Assembly: GCF_015624425.1 (NCBI RefSeq)
Contig: NZ_CP049919.1
Coordinates: 496,001 to 560,000 of the forward strand
Source of the DNA: Roseateles sp. DAIF2
GTDB lineage: Bacteria; Pseudomonadota; Gammaproteobacteria; Burkholderiales; Burkholderiaceae_C
Reading direction: 5' to 3'
Length of the DNA stretch: 64,000 bases
Of the stretch, positions 21,153-30,394 are shown piece by piece. The notes below the pieces were generated by a model. It did no database searches. It worked only from the letters and a program-made list of their open reading frames with translations, and had not been told where the DNA came from. Both the position numbers and the translations under genes were made by a program. Position 1 is the first letter of the stretch. Every line of letters begins with the position of its first letter.

Positions 21153-22463
21153 ATGACGACGACGACGGCCCCCCAAGACCTGTACCGCCAGAAACGCCGC
21201 CGCAGCGCCGAAGAGGCGCTGGACCTGCTGTGCGACGGCGACTTCATCATCGTGCCCACCGGCGTGGCCGAGCCGCCGGCGCTGCTGACGGCGCTGTCCG
21301 ACCAGCGGCGGCGCTTTCGCGACATCAAGGTGGGCCAGATCCTGCCGGTGCGGCGCTTCGGCTATTTCGACCCGGAGACCGCCGAGCATGTGCGCCACAT
21401 GGCCTTCTTCTTCGGCGCGGCCTCGCGCGCCGGCGGCCAGGCCGGCTGGATCGACTTCATCCCGAGCTACTTCTCCGAGATGCCGCAGCTGATCGAGCGC
21501 GGCCTGATCCCGGCCGACGTGGTGTTCGCGCTGGCCTCGCCGATGGATGCGCATGGCTATTTCTCGCTCAGCCTGGGCGCCGACTACACGATGGCCGCGC
21601 TGGCCAAGGCGCGCGCCATCGTGCTGGAGGTGAACCCGCACGTGCCCTTCGCCTTCGGCGCCTGCCAGGTGCATGTCTCGCAGATCAGCGCTCTGGTCGA
21701 GGACGAGACGCCGGTGCAGGAGGTGGGGCTGCCGACGATCGGCCCGGTGCAGCAGGCGATCGGCAAATATGTGGCCGAGATGATCGAGGACGGCTCGACC
21801 CTGCAGATCGGCTATGGCGGCATCCCGGACGCGGTGGTGATGCAACTGAGCGCCAAGCGCGACCTGGGCATCCACACCGAGATGATCGGCGACGGCATCC
21901 TGAGCCTGATCGCGAGCGGCGCGGTGACGAACCGGCGCAAGAACTACCTGCCGGGCAAGATGGTCGCGACCTTCGCGCTGGGCTCGCGCAAGCTCTACGA
22001 CTTCATGCACCGCAACCCGGGCCTGGAGATGCACCCGGTGGACTTCACCAACGACCCCTACCTGGCCGGGCAGAACGACAAGCTGGTCGCGATCAACGCC
22101 ACCCTGCAGATCGACCTGCTGGGCCAATGCGGCTCGGAGAGCCTGGCGCACCGGCCCTATTCGGGCACCGGCGGCCAGGTCGACTTCGTGCGTGCCGCCA
22201 ATCGCTCGCGCGGCGGCAAGGCCTTCATCGTACTGCCCTCGACCGCCAAGGACGACAGCATCTCGCGCATCGTGCCGACCCTCTCGCCCGGCACCCACCT
22301 GACCACCGGCAAGAACGACATCAACTATGTGGTCAGCGAGCATGGCGTGGCCCAGCTGCGCGGCAAGAGCGCGAAGCAGCGCGCGCTGGAGATGATCGCG
22401 ATCGCCCATCCCGACTTCCGCGCCGAGCTGCGCGAGGCGGCGCGCGGGCTGAACCTGCTGTGA
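21153..22463 (+). CDS. Acetyl-CoA hydrolase/CoA-transferase family protein
   Basis: A 436-residue cytoplasmic enzyme of the acetyl-CoA hydrolase/4-hydroxybutyrate CoA-transferase family. It shows the N-terminal domain with ILPVRRFGYFDPETAEHVRHM, the glutamate-bearing LGIHTEMIGDGI, and the C-terminal glycine loop YSGTGGQVDFVRAA, which in the family forms the CoA site. It may move CoA between short carboxylic acids. The frame is open further upstream, but the ATG at 21153 after GAAAGAGAAAG matches the start of the family. A small exported protein gene follows 38 nt later on the same strand. Confidence 0.9.
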   Translation: MTTTTAPQDLYRQKRRRSAEEALDLLCDGDFIIVPTGVAEPPALLTALSDQRRRFRDIKVGQILPVRRFGYFDPETAEHVRHMAFFFGAASRAGGQAGWIDFIPSYFSEMPQLIERGLIPADVVFALASPMDAHGYFSLSLGADYTMAALAKARAIVLEVNPHVPFAFGACQVHVSQISALVEDETPVQEVGLPTIGPVQQAIGKYVAEMIEDGSTLQIGYGGIPDAVVMQLSAKRDLGIHTEMIGDGILSLIASGAVTNRRKNYLPGKMVATFALGSRKLYDFMHRNPGLEMHPVDFTNDPYLAGQNDKLVAINATLQIDLLGQCGSESLAHRPYSGTGGQVDFVRAANRSRGGKAFIVLPSTAKDDSISRIVPTLSPGTHLTTGKNDINYVVSEHGVAQLRGKSAKQRALEMIAIAHPDFRAELREAARGLNLL

Positions 22464-22501
22464 CAATCCGCTCCATCTCGGAGAGGCGGGCGGGGTGAGC
22501 G

Positions 22502-23050
22502 ATGCGGGCAGGCGGCGGCAGGAGAGCATGGGCGGCGATGGGCCTGCTGCTGGCCATGGGCGCCGCCGCGGCGCAGCCGGCCGCCGCGCCCTGCACCCTG
22601 ATCTATGGCCATGGCCGCAACCATGACCCGGAGCGGCCGCAGCAGGACCGGCTGTGGGACCGGCTGAACGCCGAGTTCCATGCCGCGGTGCTGCAGCAAT
22701 GGCGCGAGGCCGGCCGCGCCGCCGCGCCGCTGCTGCTGCCGGTGGCCGCGACCGACCTGGCGCTCAATCTGCAGCGCCTGCTGCAGGAATCCGCCGCGCA
22801 GGGCTGCACGCGGGTGCTGGAGACCGCGCTGTTCGCCGACTACGACGGCGGCGCCCTGGTGCTGCGGCTGCGCCTGTATCCGCTGCAGGGCAGCCTCGGG
22901 CCGCGCGCGGCCGGCGCGCTGCCGGCGGTGGGCCAGCCGCTCTTGACCGTGCAGCGCGAGCTGGACCTGGCGAACCCACGCAGCCTGGAGCGGCTGGACC
23001 CGCGCGTGCTGGGCCGGGCGCTGGCGAGCGAGGCGCTGGCCGCGCCCTGA
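22502..23050 (+). CDS. Exported protein of unknown function
   Basis: Not recognised. A 182-residue product with an N-terminal signal peptide ([21 protein letters not shown]) and a mature domain rich in leucine and arginine, with two cysteines (CTLIYGHGRN, GCTRVLETALFADYDGGALVLRLRLY). The last part alternates hydrophobic and polar residues as in beta strands. It follows the CoA-transferase gene closely and may be co-transcribed; the downstream sensor kinase is convergent. Confidence 0.7.
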   Translation: MRAGGGRRAWAAMGLLLAMGAAAAQPAAAPCTLIYGHGRNHDPERPQQDRLWDRLNAEFHAAVLQQWREAGRAAAPLLLPVAATDLALNLQRLLQESAAQGCTRVLETALFADYDGGALVLRLRLYPLQGSLGPRAAGALPAVGQPLLTVQRELDLANPRSLERLDPRVLGRALASEALAAP

Positions 23051-23056
23051 GCGGCG

Positions 23057-24952
23057 TCAGGCCGCGGCCGCCTGGCGCGGCAGGGCCGCCGCGTTCTCGC
23101 CTTCGGCTCGCTGCAGCAGCACGCTGAACACCGAGCCCTGGCCGGGCGTACTGCGCAGCTCGATCGTGCCGCCCATCTGCTCGACCAGCAGCTTGACGAT
23201 GGTCAGGCCCAGGCCGGTGCCGCGCAGATGGGCGGTGGCGGGCAGGCGCTTGAATGGCTGGAACAGCTGGGCCTGCTCGGCCTCGCTGAGGCCCGGGCCC
23301 TGGTCCTCGATCTCGATCGCCAGCCGGCCCTGCGCGCGCGCCAGCACCCGCAGGCCGACCCGGCCGCCGGGTCGGTTGTACTTGCAGGCATTGCTGAGCA
23401 GATTGGCCAGCACCTGGCCCAGGCGCTGCGCGTCGCCCAGCACCGCCAGCCCTTCCTGGGGCAGCGCGGCCTGTTCCAGGGTGACCTGGAACTCGCGCGC
23501 CTCGGCCGAGACCAGGGCCGCCGCCTCGGCCAGCACCGGCGCCAGCGGCGTCGGCACGCGCGCCACGCTGAACTGGCCCGAGTCGATGCCGCTGATGTCC
23601 AGCACGTCGTCCACCAGGCGCAGCAGATGCTTGCCGGCGCCGCCGATCATCTGGATGCTGCGGCGCTGGCGCTCGCTCAGCGGCTCGGCGCCGTTCATCA
23701 GCAGCAGGTCGGAAAAGCCCAGCACCGCGTTGAGCGGCGTGCGCAGCTCATGGCTCAGGCGCGACAGGAACTCCATGCGCGCCGCGGCGCTGCGCTCGGC
23801 CGCGGCCTTCTCCAGCGCCAGGGTCTCCTGCCGCACCTGCTGGCTGACATCCTTGATCACGCCGACCATGCGGCGGTCGCCGGCCGCCAGGCTGCCCTGC
23901 ATCACGCCGGTGACGACGATGTGGCGCGGCTCGGCGGCGCCGGTTTCGGGGCGGATGCGAAAGCGCTGGCGGAACAGCAGGCCGGACTCGGTGGCCTGGT
24001 CCAGCTGCAGCTGCAGCGGCGGCACATCCTCGTCCAGCACCAGGGCGCGCACGCGCGAGCGCGGGATCTCCAGGCCCTGCGGCCCGCAGGGCAGGCCGTA
24101 GACCGCGCAGGCGCGCGCGTCCAGCAGCACCCGCTCGTCGGCCTGGTGCCACTCGAACACGCCCAGGCCGTCGCTTTCCGCAGCCAGCGACCAGCGCCGA
24201 TTCGCATCCTCCAGCGCGGCCTCGTCGCGCGCCTGGCGACGCAGCCCGGCGCGCACCAGCAGCCAGGCGGTCAGGGTCAGCAGCAGCGCGGTCAGCGCCA
24301 CCACCACCTCCAGCAGCCAGAAGGTGGTGCGCGAGGCCTCGCCCAGGGCCTGGCTGAAGCGGCGCTCCAGGCCCAGCAGCTCGTTCTCCAGCTCGTCCAG
24401 CAGGGCCAGCATCACCAGCAGCTGCGGGCCGCGTTCGTCTTCCGGCCGTTCGAGCTGGCCCTGCAGCTGCTGCGCCAGGTCCTGCAGACGGGCGATCAGC
24501 TGGTCGCCATGGCGCCAGGCCTGGACCGAGGCGCTCATCAGCTCGGTGCCGCCGAACCAGCGGTACAGGCGGATCATGCCGGGGATGTCGTCCGCGGCAT
24601 TGCCGCCGCGCAGGAAGCCTTCGGTGGCCAGCGCCAGGTCGGGCTCGGGCGCGTCGAGCGCCAGCCGGGCCGTGCGGTCGCCCAGCGGCACCGCCAGCGC
24701 CGCTTCGAAGCGTTGCAGCTGGCCCGGCGTGCCGCCGTCCGCATAGGCGCGCAGATGCCTGAAGGCCTGGGCGCGCGCCTTCGACCATTGGCTCTCGCCG
24801 CCGACATAGGCGCGCGTCGCCGACAGCACATGAAAGCCCAGCAGGCACAGGGCCAGCATCACCGCATTGCCGATCAGCAGCGGCGTCATCACCAGCGCAT
24901 AAGACAGGCGGCGCGTCCGGGCCGTGGACGGCGCGCTATCGTCAGAGTTCAT
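23057..24952 (-). CDS. Membrane sensor histidine kinase with PAS domain
   Basis: A 631-residue orphan sensor kinase. An N-terminal membrane helix (PLLIGNAVMLALCLLGFHVL) and a second at about residue 215 (FWLLEVVVALTALLLTLTAWLLV) bound a periplasmic helical sensor. A PAS-like domain follows (SLAAESDGLGVFEWHQADERV), then the HisKA dimerisation helix with the phosphorylated histidine in SHELRTPLNAVLGFSDLLL, and a HATPase domain with NACKYNRPGG, IEDQGPGL and GTGLGLTIVKLL. There is no receiver domain and no response regulator nearby, so the signal and partner cannot be assigned. It is transcribed away from feoAB. Confidence 0.92.
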   Translation of the reverse strand: MNSDDSAPSTARTRRLSYALVMTPLLIGNAVMLALCLLGFHVLSATRAYVGGESQWSKARAQAFRHLRAYADGGTPGQLQRFEAALAVPLGDRTARLALDAPEPDLALATEGFLRGGNAADDIPGMIRLYRWFGGTELMSASVQAWRHGDQLIARLQDLAQQLQGQLERPEDERGPQLLVMLALLDELENELLGLERRFSQALGEASRTTFWLLEVVVALTALLLTLTAWLLVRAGLRRQARDEAALEDANRRWSLAAESDGLGVFEWHQADERVLLDARACAVYGLPCGPQGLEIPRSRVRALVLDEDVPPLQLQLDQATESGLLFRQRFRIRPETGAAEPRHIVVTGVMQGSLAAGDRRMVGVIKDVSQQVRQETLALEKAAAERSAAARMEFLSRLSHELRTPLNAVLGFSDLLLMNGAEPLSERQRRSIQMIGGAGKHLLRLVDDVLDISGIDSGQFSVARVPTPLAPVLAEAAALVSAEAREFQVTLEQAALPQEGLAVLGDAQRLGQVLANLLSNACKYNRPGGRVGLRVLARAQGRLAIEIEDQGPGLSEAEQAQLFQPFKRLPATAHLRGTGLGLTIVKLLVEQMGGTIELRSTPGQGSVFSVLLQRAEGENAAALPRQAAAA

Positions 24953-25105
24953 GGCGCTCCCAGGTTGCCACGAGGTTCTTGTGTCGCGCGCCGCGTCCTC
25001 GGGCGGCTCGCCGACTGCGCATCGGGAATGGGCGACAGTATGCCGGGCCGGCTAAAAGATTTCGTCACAAATACGTGGTTTCGCTCACATTTGCGCCCGG
25101 TCATG

Positions 25106-25126
25106 AAATGCGAGTGAATCGCATTT
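25106..25126. promoter_or_regulatory. Probable Fur box upstream of feoAB
   Basis: A perfect 8-bp inverted repeat AAATGCGA-N5-TCGCATTT lies 60 nt before the feoA start. It has the size and sequence style of betaproteobacterial Fur operators (ATGCGA...TCGCAT core), and iron uptake by FeoAB is a classic Fur target. Confidence 0.7.
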
Positions 25127-25186
25127 AGAATTTTTGCAACCGCCCGCAGAGGCGACCATCCCGAGTCTCACAGCCGTCGTTGCGCC

Positions 25187-25447
25187 ATGTCCTCCGCCCC
25201 CGTCCCCCTGACCTTAGCCCACGCCGCGATCGGCGCGGCCCACCGGGTGGAGGCCTTGAGCCCGCCCGCCCACGCGCCCGAATGGGGCCCCTGGCTGGAG
25301 CAGATCGGCTTCGTCGCCGGTGAGCATGTCAGCGTGCTGACCCGCGCGCTGCTGGGCGGCGACCCGCTGGTGGTGCGCATCGGCCAGTCCACCTTCGCGC
25401 TGCGCCGCGCCGAGGCCGATTGCGTTCAACTGCGCCGTCCGACATGA
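25187..25447 (+). CDS. feoA: Ferrous iron transport protein FeoA
   Basis: An 86-residue SH3-like cytoplasmic protein that assists FeoB. It shows the FeoA pattern of an N-terminal LTLAHAAIGAAHRVEAL, a central LEQIGFVAGEHVSVLTRALLGGDPLVVRIGQSTFALRRAEADCV. The stop overlaps the feoB start by 4 nt (ATGA). It lies just downstream of a probable Fur box. Confidence 0.9.
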   Translation: MSSAPVPLTLAHAAIGAAHRVEALSPPAHAPEWGPWLEQIGFVAGEHVSVLTRALLGGDPLVVRIGQSTFALRRAEADCVQLRRPT

Positions 25448-27324
25448 GCGCCGCGGAGTCCGTGATCCATGTCCACCCGGCCGGCCCGCTGCTGGCCCTG
25501 GTGGGCAACCCGAACTGCGGCAAGACCGCGCTGTTCAACCGCCTGACCGGCAGCCGCCAGAAGGTGGCCAACTACGCCGGCGTCACCGTCGAGCGCAAGG
25601 AAGGGCGGCTGAAAACCGCGGCCGGCCGGCTGCTGCGCCTGCTGGACCTGCCCGGCACCTACAGCCTCTACCCGCGCTCGCCGGACGAACGCGTCACCTG
25701 CGAGGTGCTGGCCGGCCGGGCGCGCGGCGAGAAGCGCCCGGACCTGGTGGTCTGCGTGCTGGACGCCACCAATCTGCGCCGCAACCTGCGCCTGGTGCTG
25801 GCGGTGCAGCGCCTGGGGCTGCCGGTGGTGGTGGCGCTGAACATGGCCGATCTGGCCGCCAGGCGCGGCCTGCAGATCGATCCCGAAGCGCTGTCGAAGG
25901 CGCTGGGCCTGCCGGTGGTGCGCACCGTCGCGACCCAGGGCCAGGGCCTGGACGAGCTGCGCGCGCTGCTGGACCGGCCGGAAGCTTGGGCCCCGCTGCC
26001 GCCCGACGCCACGCCCGAGGGCCCGCAGGACCAGGCCCGCGTCAACGCCGTGCTGCATGAGTTGGGCCTGGACAAGGACACGCCCGAGCTGCCCAGCGAC
26101 CGGCTGGACCGCCTGGTGCTGCATCCGGTGGCCGGGCCGGTGCTGCTGGCGGTGCTGCTGTTCCTGCTGTTCCAGGCGGTGTTCAGCTGGGCCGAATGGC
26201 CGATGAGCCAGATCGAGGCGGCCACCGCCTGGCTGGGCGCGCAGGCCGGTGCCTGGTTGCCGGAGGGCTGGCTGCGCAGCCTGGTGGCGGACGGGCTGAT
26301 CGCCGGGGTCGGCGGCGTGCTGGTGTTCCTGCCGCAGATCCTGATCCTGTTCTTCTTCATCCTGGTGCTGGAGGAATCCGGCTACCTGCCGCGCGCGGCC
26401 TTCCTGCTGGACCGGCTGATGGGCAGTGTGGGCCTGTCGGGGCGCAGCTTCATCCCGCTGCTGTCCAGCTTCGCCTGCGCCATCCCCGGCATCATGGCGA
26501 CGCGCTCGATCGCGAATCCGCGCGACCGCCTGGTCACGATCCTGATCGCGCCGATGATGACCTGCTCGGCGCGGCTGCCGGTCTATGCGCTGCTGATCGG
26601 CGCTTTTGTTCCGAAGCGCGAGCTGCTGGGCGGCTGGATCGAGCTGCAGGGCCTGGTGCTGTTCGTGCTGTATGCGGCCGGCATCGTCGGTGCAATGGCG
26701 GTGGCCTGGCTGCTGAAGCGCTTTACCGCCAGCGGCCGCCAGGTGCGCCCGCTGATGATGGAGCTGCCCAGCTACCACTGGCCCAGCCCGCGCGCGGTGG
26801 CGCTGGGCCTGTGGCAGCGCGTCGAGATCTTCCTCAAGCGCGTCGGCGGCGTGATCCTGACCCTGACCCTGCTGCTGTGGCTGCTGTCCAGCTTCCCCGG
26901 CGCGCCGGAGGGCGCGACGCATCCGCCGATCTACTACAGCGTGGCCGGCTGGATCGGCCGCGGCCTGGCCGTCCTGTTCGAGCCGATCGGCTTCAACTGG
27001 CAGATCAGCCTGGCCCTGGTGCCGGGCATGGCGGCGCGCGAGATCGCGATCAGCGCGCTGGGCACGGTCTACGCGCTCTCAGCGGGCGCCGAGGACGCGG
27101 CGCAAGCCCTGACCCCGCTGATCGCCGCCGGCTGGGGCCTGCCGACGGCCTTCTCGCTGCTGGCCTGGTTCGTGTTCGCGCCGCAATGCCTGTCGACCCT
27201 GGCGGCCGTCAAGCGCGAGACCGGCGGCTACAGGATCCCGGCCGTGATGCTGGCCTATCTGTTCGCGCTGGCCTACGCGGCCGCCTTCCTCACCTACCGG
27301 ATCGGCGGCTGGCTGCTGAGCTGA
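25444..27324 (+). CDS. feoB: Ferrous iron transporter FeoB
   Basis: Inner-membrane Fe(II) transporter with a cytoplasmic GTPase domain, 626 residues. G motifs are visible: G1 GNPNCGKT (21-28), G3 DLPGTYSL and G4 NMAD. The membrane part begins near residue 225 with two Gate-like halves (FLPQILILFFFILVLEESGY and SFACAIPGIMATRSIANPRD) and ends at TYRIGGWLLS. It is shorter than the enteric FeoB, as is common in betaproteobacteria, and no feoC follows. The start at 25444 is fixed by the ATGA overlap with feoA. Likely repressed by Fur-Fe(II). Confidence 0.96.
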   Translation: MSAAESVIHVHPAGPLLALVGNPNCGKTALFNRLTGSRQKVANYAGVTVERKEGRLKTAAGRLLRLLDLPGTYSLYPRSPDERVTCEVLAGRARGEKRPDLVVCVLDATNLRRNLRLVLAVQRLGLPVVVALNMADLAARRGLQIDPEALSKALGLPVVRTVATQGQGLDELRALLDRPEAWAPLPPDATPEGPQDQARVNAVLHELGLDKDTPELPSDRLDRLVLHPVAGPVLLAVLLFLLFQAVFSWAEWPMSQIEAATAWLGAQAGAWLPEGWLRSLVADGLIAGVGGVLVFLPQILILFFFILVLEESGYLPRAAFLLDRLMGSVGLSGRSFIPLLSSFACAIPGIMATRSIANPRDRLVTILIAPMMTCSARLPVYALLIGAFVPKRELLGGWIELQGLVLFVLYAAGIVGAMAVAWLLKRFTASGRQVRPLMMELPSYHWPSPRAVALGLWQRVEIFLKRVGGVILTLTLLLWLLSSFPGAPEGATHPPIYYSVAGWIGRGLAVLFEPIGFNWQISLALVPGMAAREIAISALGTVYALSAGAEDAAQALTPLIAAGWGLPTAFSLLAWFVFAPQCLSTLAAVKRETGGYRIPAVMLAYLFALAYAAAFLTYRIGGWLLS

Positions 27325-27330
27325 GCGCGC

Positions 27331-29247
27331 TCAGCTCCCGATCACGCCGCCGTCGGTCTTGCGGATGACCAGGGTCGCCGAGCGCGGCCGGCCGTCCGGG
27401 CGGAAATCGGGCCAGTTGGAGATCTTGCGCGGCTCTTTTGGATCGCTGCGCTCGCTGGGGCTTTCGCCCGGGTGCTGGATGTTGATGAACATCGTGCGGC
27501 CATCGGGCGTGCCGGTGGCGCCGGTGATCTCGCAGCCGGCCGGGCCGACCAGGAAGCGCCGCACCTCGCCGGTCGCCGGGTCGGCGGCCAGCATCGCGTT
27601 GTTGCCCAGATTCTTCAGATCGCCCTTGCCCATCGCCGAGGTGCTCATGTCGGTCTGGATCCACAGCACGCCGCGGCCGTCCACCCACAGGCCGTCCGGG
27701 CAGCCCAGCGCGTCGCCCTTGATATTGCCCCTGGCCTCGGCGCGCTCGTTGCTCGGATCGCCGGCCAGCAGGAAATGGGTCCAGGCAAAGCCCTGGCCGT
27801 CGAAGTCGCCGTCCTCCTTCCAGCGGATGATGTGGCCCATCGTGTTGTTGGCGCGCGGGTTGGCGGCGTCGGTGCCGGGCTGCTTGTCGTTGGCCGCGCG
27901 GTTGCTGTTGTTGGTCAGGGTGCAGTAGACATAACCCTGCCGGTCCACCGCGATCCACTCGGGCCGGTCCATCTTGGTGGCGCCCAGCAGGTCGCTGGCC
28001 TGGCGGGTCTTCACCACCAGCTCGCCCTGGTCGGCAAAACCGTTGGCGGCGTTCAGCGGCCCCTGGCCATGGGTCAGCGGCAGCCAGCGGCCGCGGCCGT
28101 CGGCCTCGAAGCGCGCCACGAACAGGGTGCCATGGTCCAGCAGCTCGGCATTGGCCGCGAAGCCGCCCGGGCGGATCTTGTCGCGGCTGACGAACTTGTA
28201 GATGTACTCGAAGCGCGAGTCCTCGCCCATATAGACCACGGCGCGGCCGTCCCGGGTCACCGCGACGGTCGCGCCCTCATGGGCGGCGCGGCCCAGCGCG
28301 CTGCGCTTGACGGGGGTGGCGCTGGGGTTGAAGGGATCGATCTCGACCACCCAGCCATGGCGGTTCGGCTCGTTCGGGTGCCGGGCGGCGTCGAAGCGCT
28401 CGTCGAACTCGGCCCAGCGGTAGCCGCCGGTCTCGCCCTTCTTCAGGCCCCAGCGGGTCTGGTGCGCGTCGGGCTGGTCCGGGCCCTTGAAGTAGTTGAT
28501 GAAGTTCTCTTCACAGGTCAGATAGGTGCCCCAGGGCGTGATGCCGCTGGCGCAGTTGTTGAAGGTACCCAGCACCTTGCGGCCTGCGGGATCGGCCGCG
28601 GTCTTCAGCAGCGCATGGCCGGCGGCCGGGCCGCCGACGCTCATCGGCGTGTTGGCGGTGATGCGACGCGCCCAGGGCGAGGGGCGCACCATCTCCCAGC
28701 GACCGCTGGCCTTGTCCTGCTGCACCTCGATCACCGAGACGCCATGGGCGGCCTGGGCCTTCTTCACCTTGGCGGCGCTCCAGCCGGCCATGCCGTCCGG
28801 GTGCAGCAGGCCGTCGTCGCTGTACTCATGGTTCATCACCAGCAGGCCGCTGCCCGAACCCTCCTGGGCGAAGAAATGGATGCCGTCATGGTGCATGCCC
28901 AGCTGCGCCTCCTGCTCGGCGGCGCTGTTGGAGCCGTCGAACTTGAAGGCCGGGTTCTCGCCCGACAGGCCCACCGGCTCGCCCCAGGGCGCGATCACCT
29001 GCACGCTGTAGCCCTCGGGCACCAGCACCTGGTCGGCGCTGGAGATCGGCACGCTCTTGAAGCCGAGCAGCGGGCCGGTGGTGCTGCCGCCGGGGGTCGA
29101 GCAGCCGGCCAGCGGCGCCAGCAGGGCCGTCACGCCCAGGCCGAGGCCGGCGCTCAGCAGGCGGCGCCGCGCGGGATCCGAGACCTCGTGGATGCTCGCG
29201 TTCGCGGAGCGGTTGCTGTTCTCCATCTGCTCGAAATCCTTGGCCAT
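27331..29247 (-). CDS. phoX: PhoX-family alkaline phosphatase
   Basis: Exported, Tat-dependent phosphatase of the PhoX family (DUF839), which hydrolyses phosphate esters with a Ca-Fe cofactor. The 638-residue product has a twin-arginine signal (DPARRRLLSAGLGLGVTALLAPLAGC), and PhoX segments GLLVMNHEYSDDGLLHPDG, NCASGITPWGTYLTCEENFINYF, ALGRAAHEGATVAV, YMGEDSRFEYIYKFV and LGCPDGLWVDGRGVLWIQTDMS. The cysteine after the signal could instead act as a lipobox. It is convergent with feoB, six bases between stops. Expression under phosphate limitation is likely, but only a weak Pho-box candidate is visible at 29299-29316. Confidence 0.93.
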   Translation of the reverse strand: MAKDFEQMENSNRSANASIHEVSDPARRRLLSAGLGLGVTALLAPLAGCSTPGGSTTGPLLGFKSVPISSADQVLVPEGYSVQVIAPWGEPVGLSGENPAFKFDGSNSAAEQEAQLGMHHDGIHFFAQEGSGSGLLVMNHEYSDDGLLHPDGMAGWSAAKVKKAQAAHGVSVIEVQQDKASGRWEMVRPSPWARRITANTPMSVGGPAAGHALLKTAADPAGRKVLGTFNNCASGITPWGTYLTCEENFINYFKGPDQPDAHQTRWGLKKGETGGYRWAEFDERFDAARHPNEPNRHGWVVEIDPFNPSATPVKRSALGRAAHEGATVAVTRDGRAVVYMGEDSRFEYIYKFVSRDKIRPGGFAANAELLDHGTLFVARFEADGRGRWLPLTHGQGPLNAANGFADQGELVVKTRQASDLLGATKMDRPEWIAVDRQGYVYCTLTNNSNRAANDKQPGTDAANPRANNTMGHIIRWKEDGDFDGQGFAWTHFLLAGDPSNERAEARGNIKGDALGCPDGLWVDGRGVLWIQTDMSTSAMGKGDLKNLGNNAMLAADPATGEVRRFLVGPAGCEITGATGTPDGRTMFINIQHPGESPSERSDPKEPRKISNWPDFRPDGRPRSATLVIRKTDGGVIGS

Positions 29248-29298
29248 GGCGGGCTACCTCATGTTGGGGGCAAAGCCCCCAAGCATCGGCCGCGGCCG

Positions 29299-29316
29299 TG
29301 ACAAGAGCGTGAACAG
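29299..29316 (-). promoter_or_regulatory. Weak Pho-box candidate before phoX
   Basis: Reading toward phoX, CTGTTCAC and CTTGTCAC occur 11 bp apart, 52 nt before the start codon. Each looks like the CTGTCAC half of a PhoB box with one extra base, so the match is imperfect. Confidence 0.25.
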
Positions 29317-29320
29317 CCTG

Positions 29321-29455
29321 CTAGACGGCGCCGGCGAACAGCATGGCGCCGGTCACGACCAACGCCAGCAGCCCGGCCATCAGGCCGAACAGCAGGCTGC
29401 CCAGCAGATGGGCCTGGACCCGCGGATGGCGCATGAGCGGTGGCTGGGGCGACAT
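29321..29455 (-). CDS. Very small predicted membrane protein (44 aa)
   Basis: Frame MSPQPPLMRHPRVQAHLLGS... with one long hydrophobic helix LLFGLMAGLLALVVTGAMLFAGAV at the C-terminus. It resembles one helix of the small DUF2798-type membrane proteins, though it is short for that family. The GGGAG upstream is at loose spacing; a second in-frame ATG lies at 29434. It sits between phoX and the divergent AraC gene in otherwise empty DNA. No function can be offered. Confidence 0.45.
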   Translation of the reverse strand: MSPQPPLMRHPRVQAHLLGSLLFGLMAGLLALVVTGAMLFAGAV

Positions 29456-29548
29456 GGCGACGCAGAACTCCCGGATGCCATGCCGCCATTGAGCGCCCGG
29501 CCGCCGCCGCGGTCAAGCTGGCGCGCCGACCATGCCATCATGGCGGCC

Positions 29549-30394
29549 ATGACGATGCCTCTGTTCGAGCATGCCGACGACCGGGCCCAGTACCGCCGCC
29601 CCGCGCACCGCGCCGGGGTGGAGCTGTACCACGCCTCGATCCTGCGCCATGAGTTCGAGCCGCATACCCACGAGGCCTATGGTCTGGGCGCGATCACGGC
29701 CGGCGTCGGGCGCTTCCGCTGGCGCGGCGCCGAGCATCTGGCGCCGCGCGCGACCCTGATGCTGATGAACCCGGAGGACATCCACACCGGCCGTGCCGAG
29801 CTGGACGGTCAGGCCTGGGGCTACCGCATGGTCTATCTGGAGCGCGAGCTGCTGGCCGAGCTGAGCGGCGAGCCCGACTGGTGGTTCGACGCCGCGGTGG
29901 CGCATGACGCGGCCTGCGCCGACGAGGTGGCCGGCCTGATCGCGGCGCTGTGGCGCGCGGGGCAGGGCGGTGGCGCGCAGGCGCTGGCCTTCGACAGCGC
30001 GCTGCTGGCCCTGGTGCAGGCGCTGCGCCGCCATGCCCGCGTCGGTCGCCCGGCGCGCGCCGAGGGCGACAAGCGCTTCGCGCCGGTGCTGGACTTCATG
30101 CGTGCCCATCTGGCCGACAAGCTGAGCACCGAGCAGCTGGCCGCGGTGGCGGGGCTGAGCCCCTTTCATTTCCTGCGCAGCTTCAAGGCGCAGCTGAACG
30201 CGACGCCGCAGCAGCAGCTGATGGCGCTGCGCCTGTTCGAGGCCAAGCGCCGGCTGGCCGCCGGCGAGGCACCGGCCAGCGCGGCCGCCGCGGTGGGGCT
30301 GACCGACCAGGCGCATCTGAACCGCGCCTTCGTCGGCCGCTACGGGCTGACGCCCGGCGCCTACCAGCGCCAGCTGGGCCTGCGCCGCGCCTGA
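29549..30394 (+). CDS. AraC-family transcriptional regulator
   Basis: A 281-residue regulator with an N-terminal cupin-like ligand domain (EFEPHTHEAYGLGAITAGVGRFRWRG, typical of AraC_binding) and a C-terminal double helix-turn-helix at about residues 180-278 (LSTEQLAAVAGLSPFHFLRSFK ... VGLTDQAHLNRAFVGRYGLTPGAYQRQ). Ligand and targets are not evident; no transporter or enzyme gene is adjacent on a divergent strand. The frame is open further upstream, but family alignment starts at MPLFEHADD; ATG at 29540 or 29549 both fit. Confidence 0.9.
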   Translation: MTMPLFEHADDRAQYRRPAHRAGVELYHASILRHEFEPHTHEAYGLGAITAGVGRFRWRGAEHLAPRATLMLMNPEDIHTGRAELDGQAWGYRMVYLERELLAELSGEPDWWFDAAVAHDAACADEVAGLIAALWRAGQGGGAQALAFDSALLALVQALRRHARVGRPARAEGDKRFAPVLDFMRAHLADKLSTEQLAAVAGLSPFHFLRSFKAQLNATPQQQLMALRLFEAKRRLAAGEAPASAAAAVGLTDQAHLNRAFVGRYGLTPGAYQRQLGLRRA

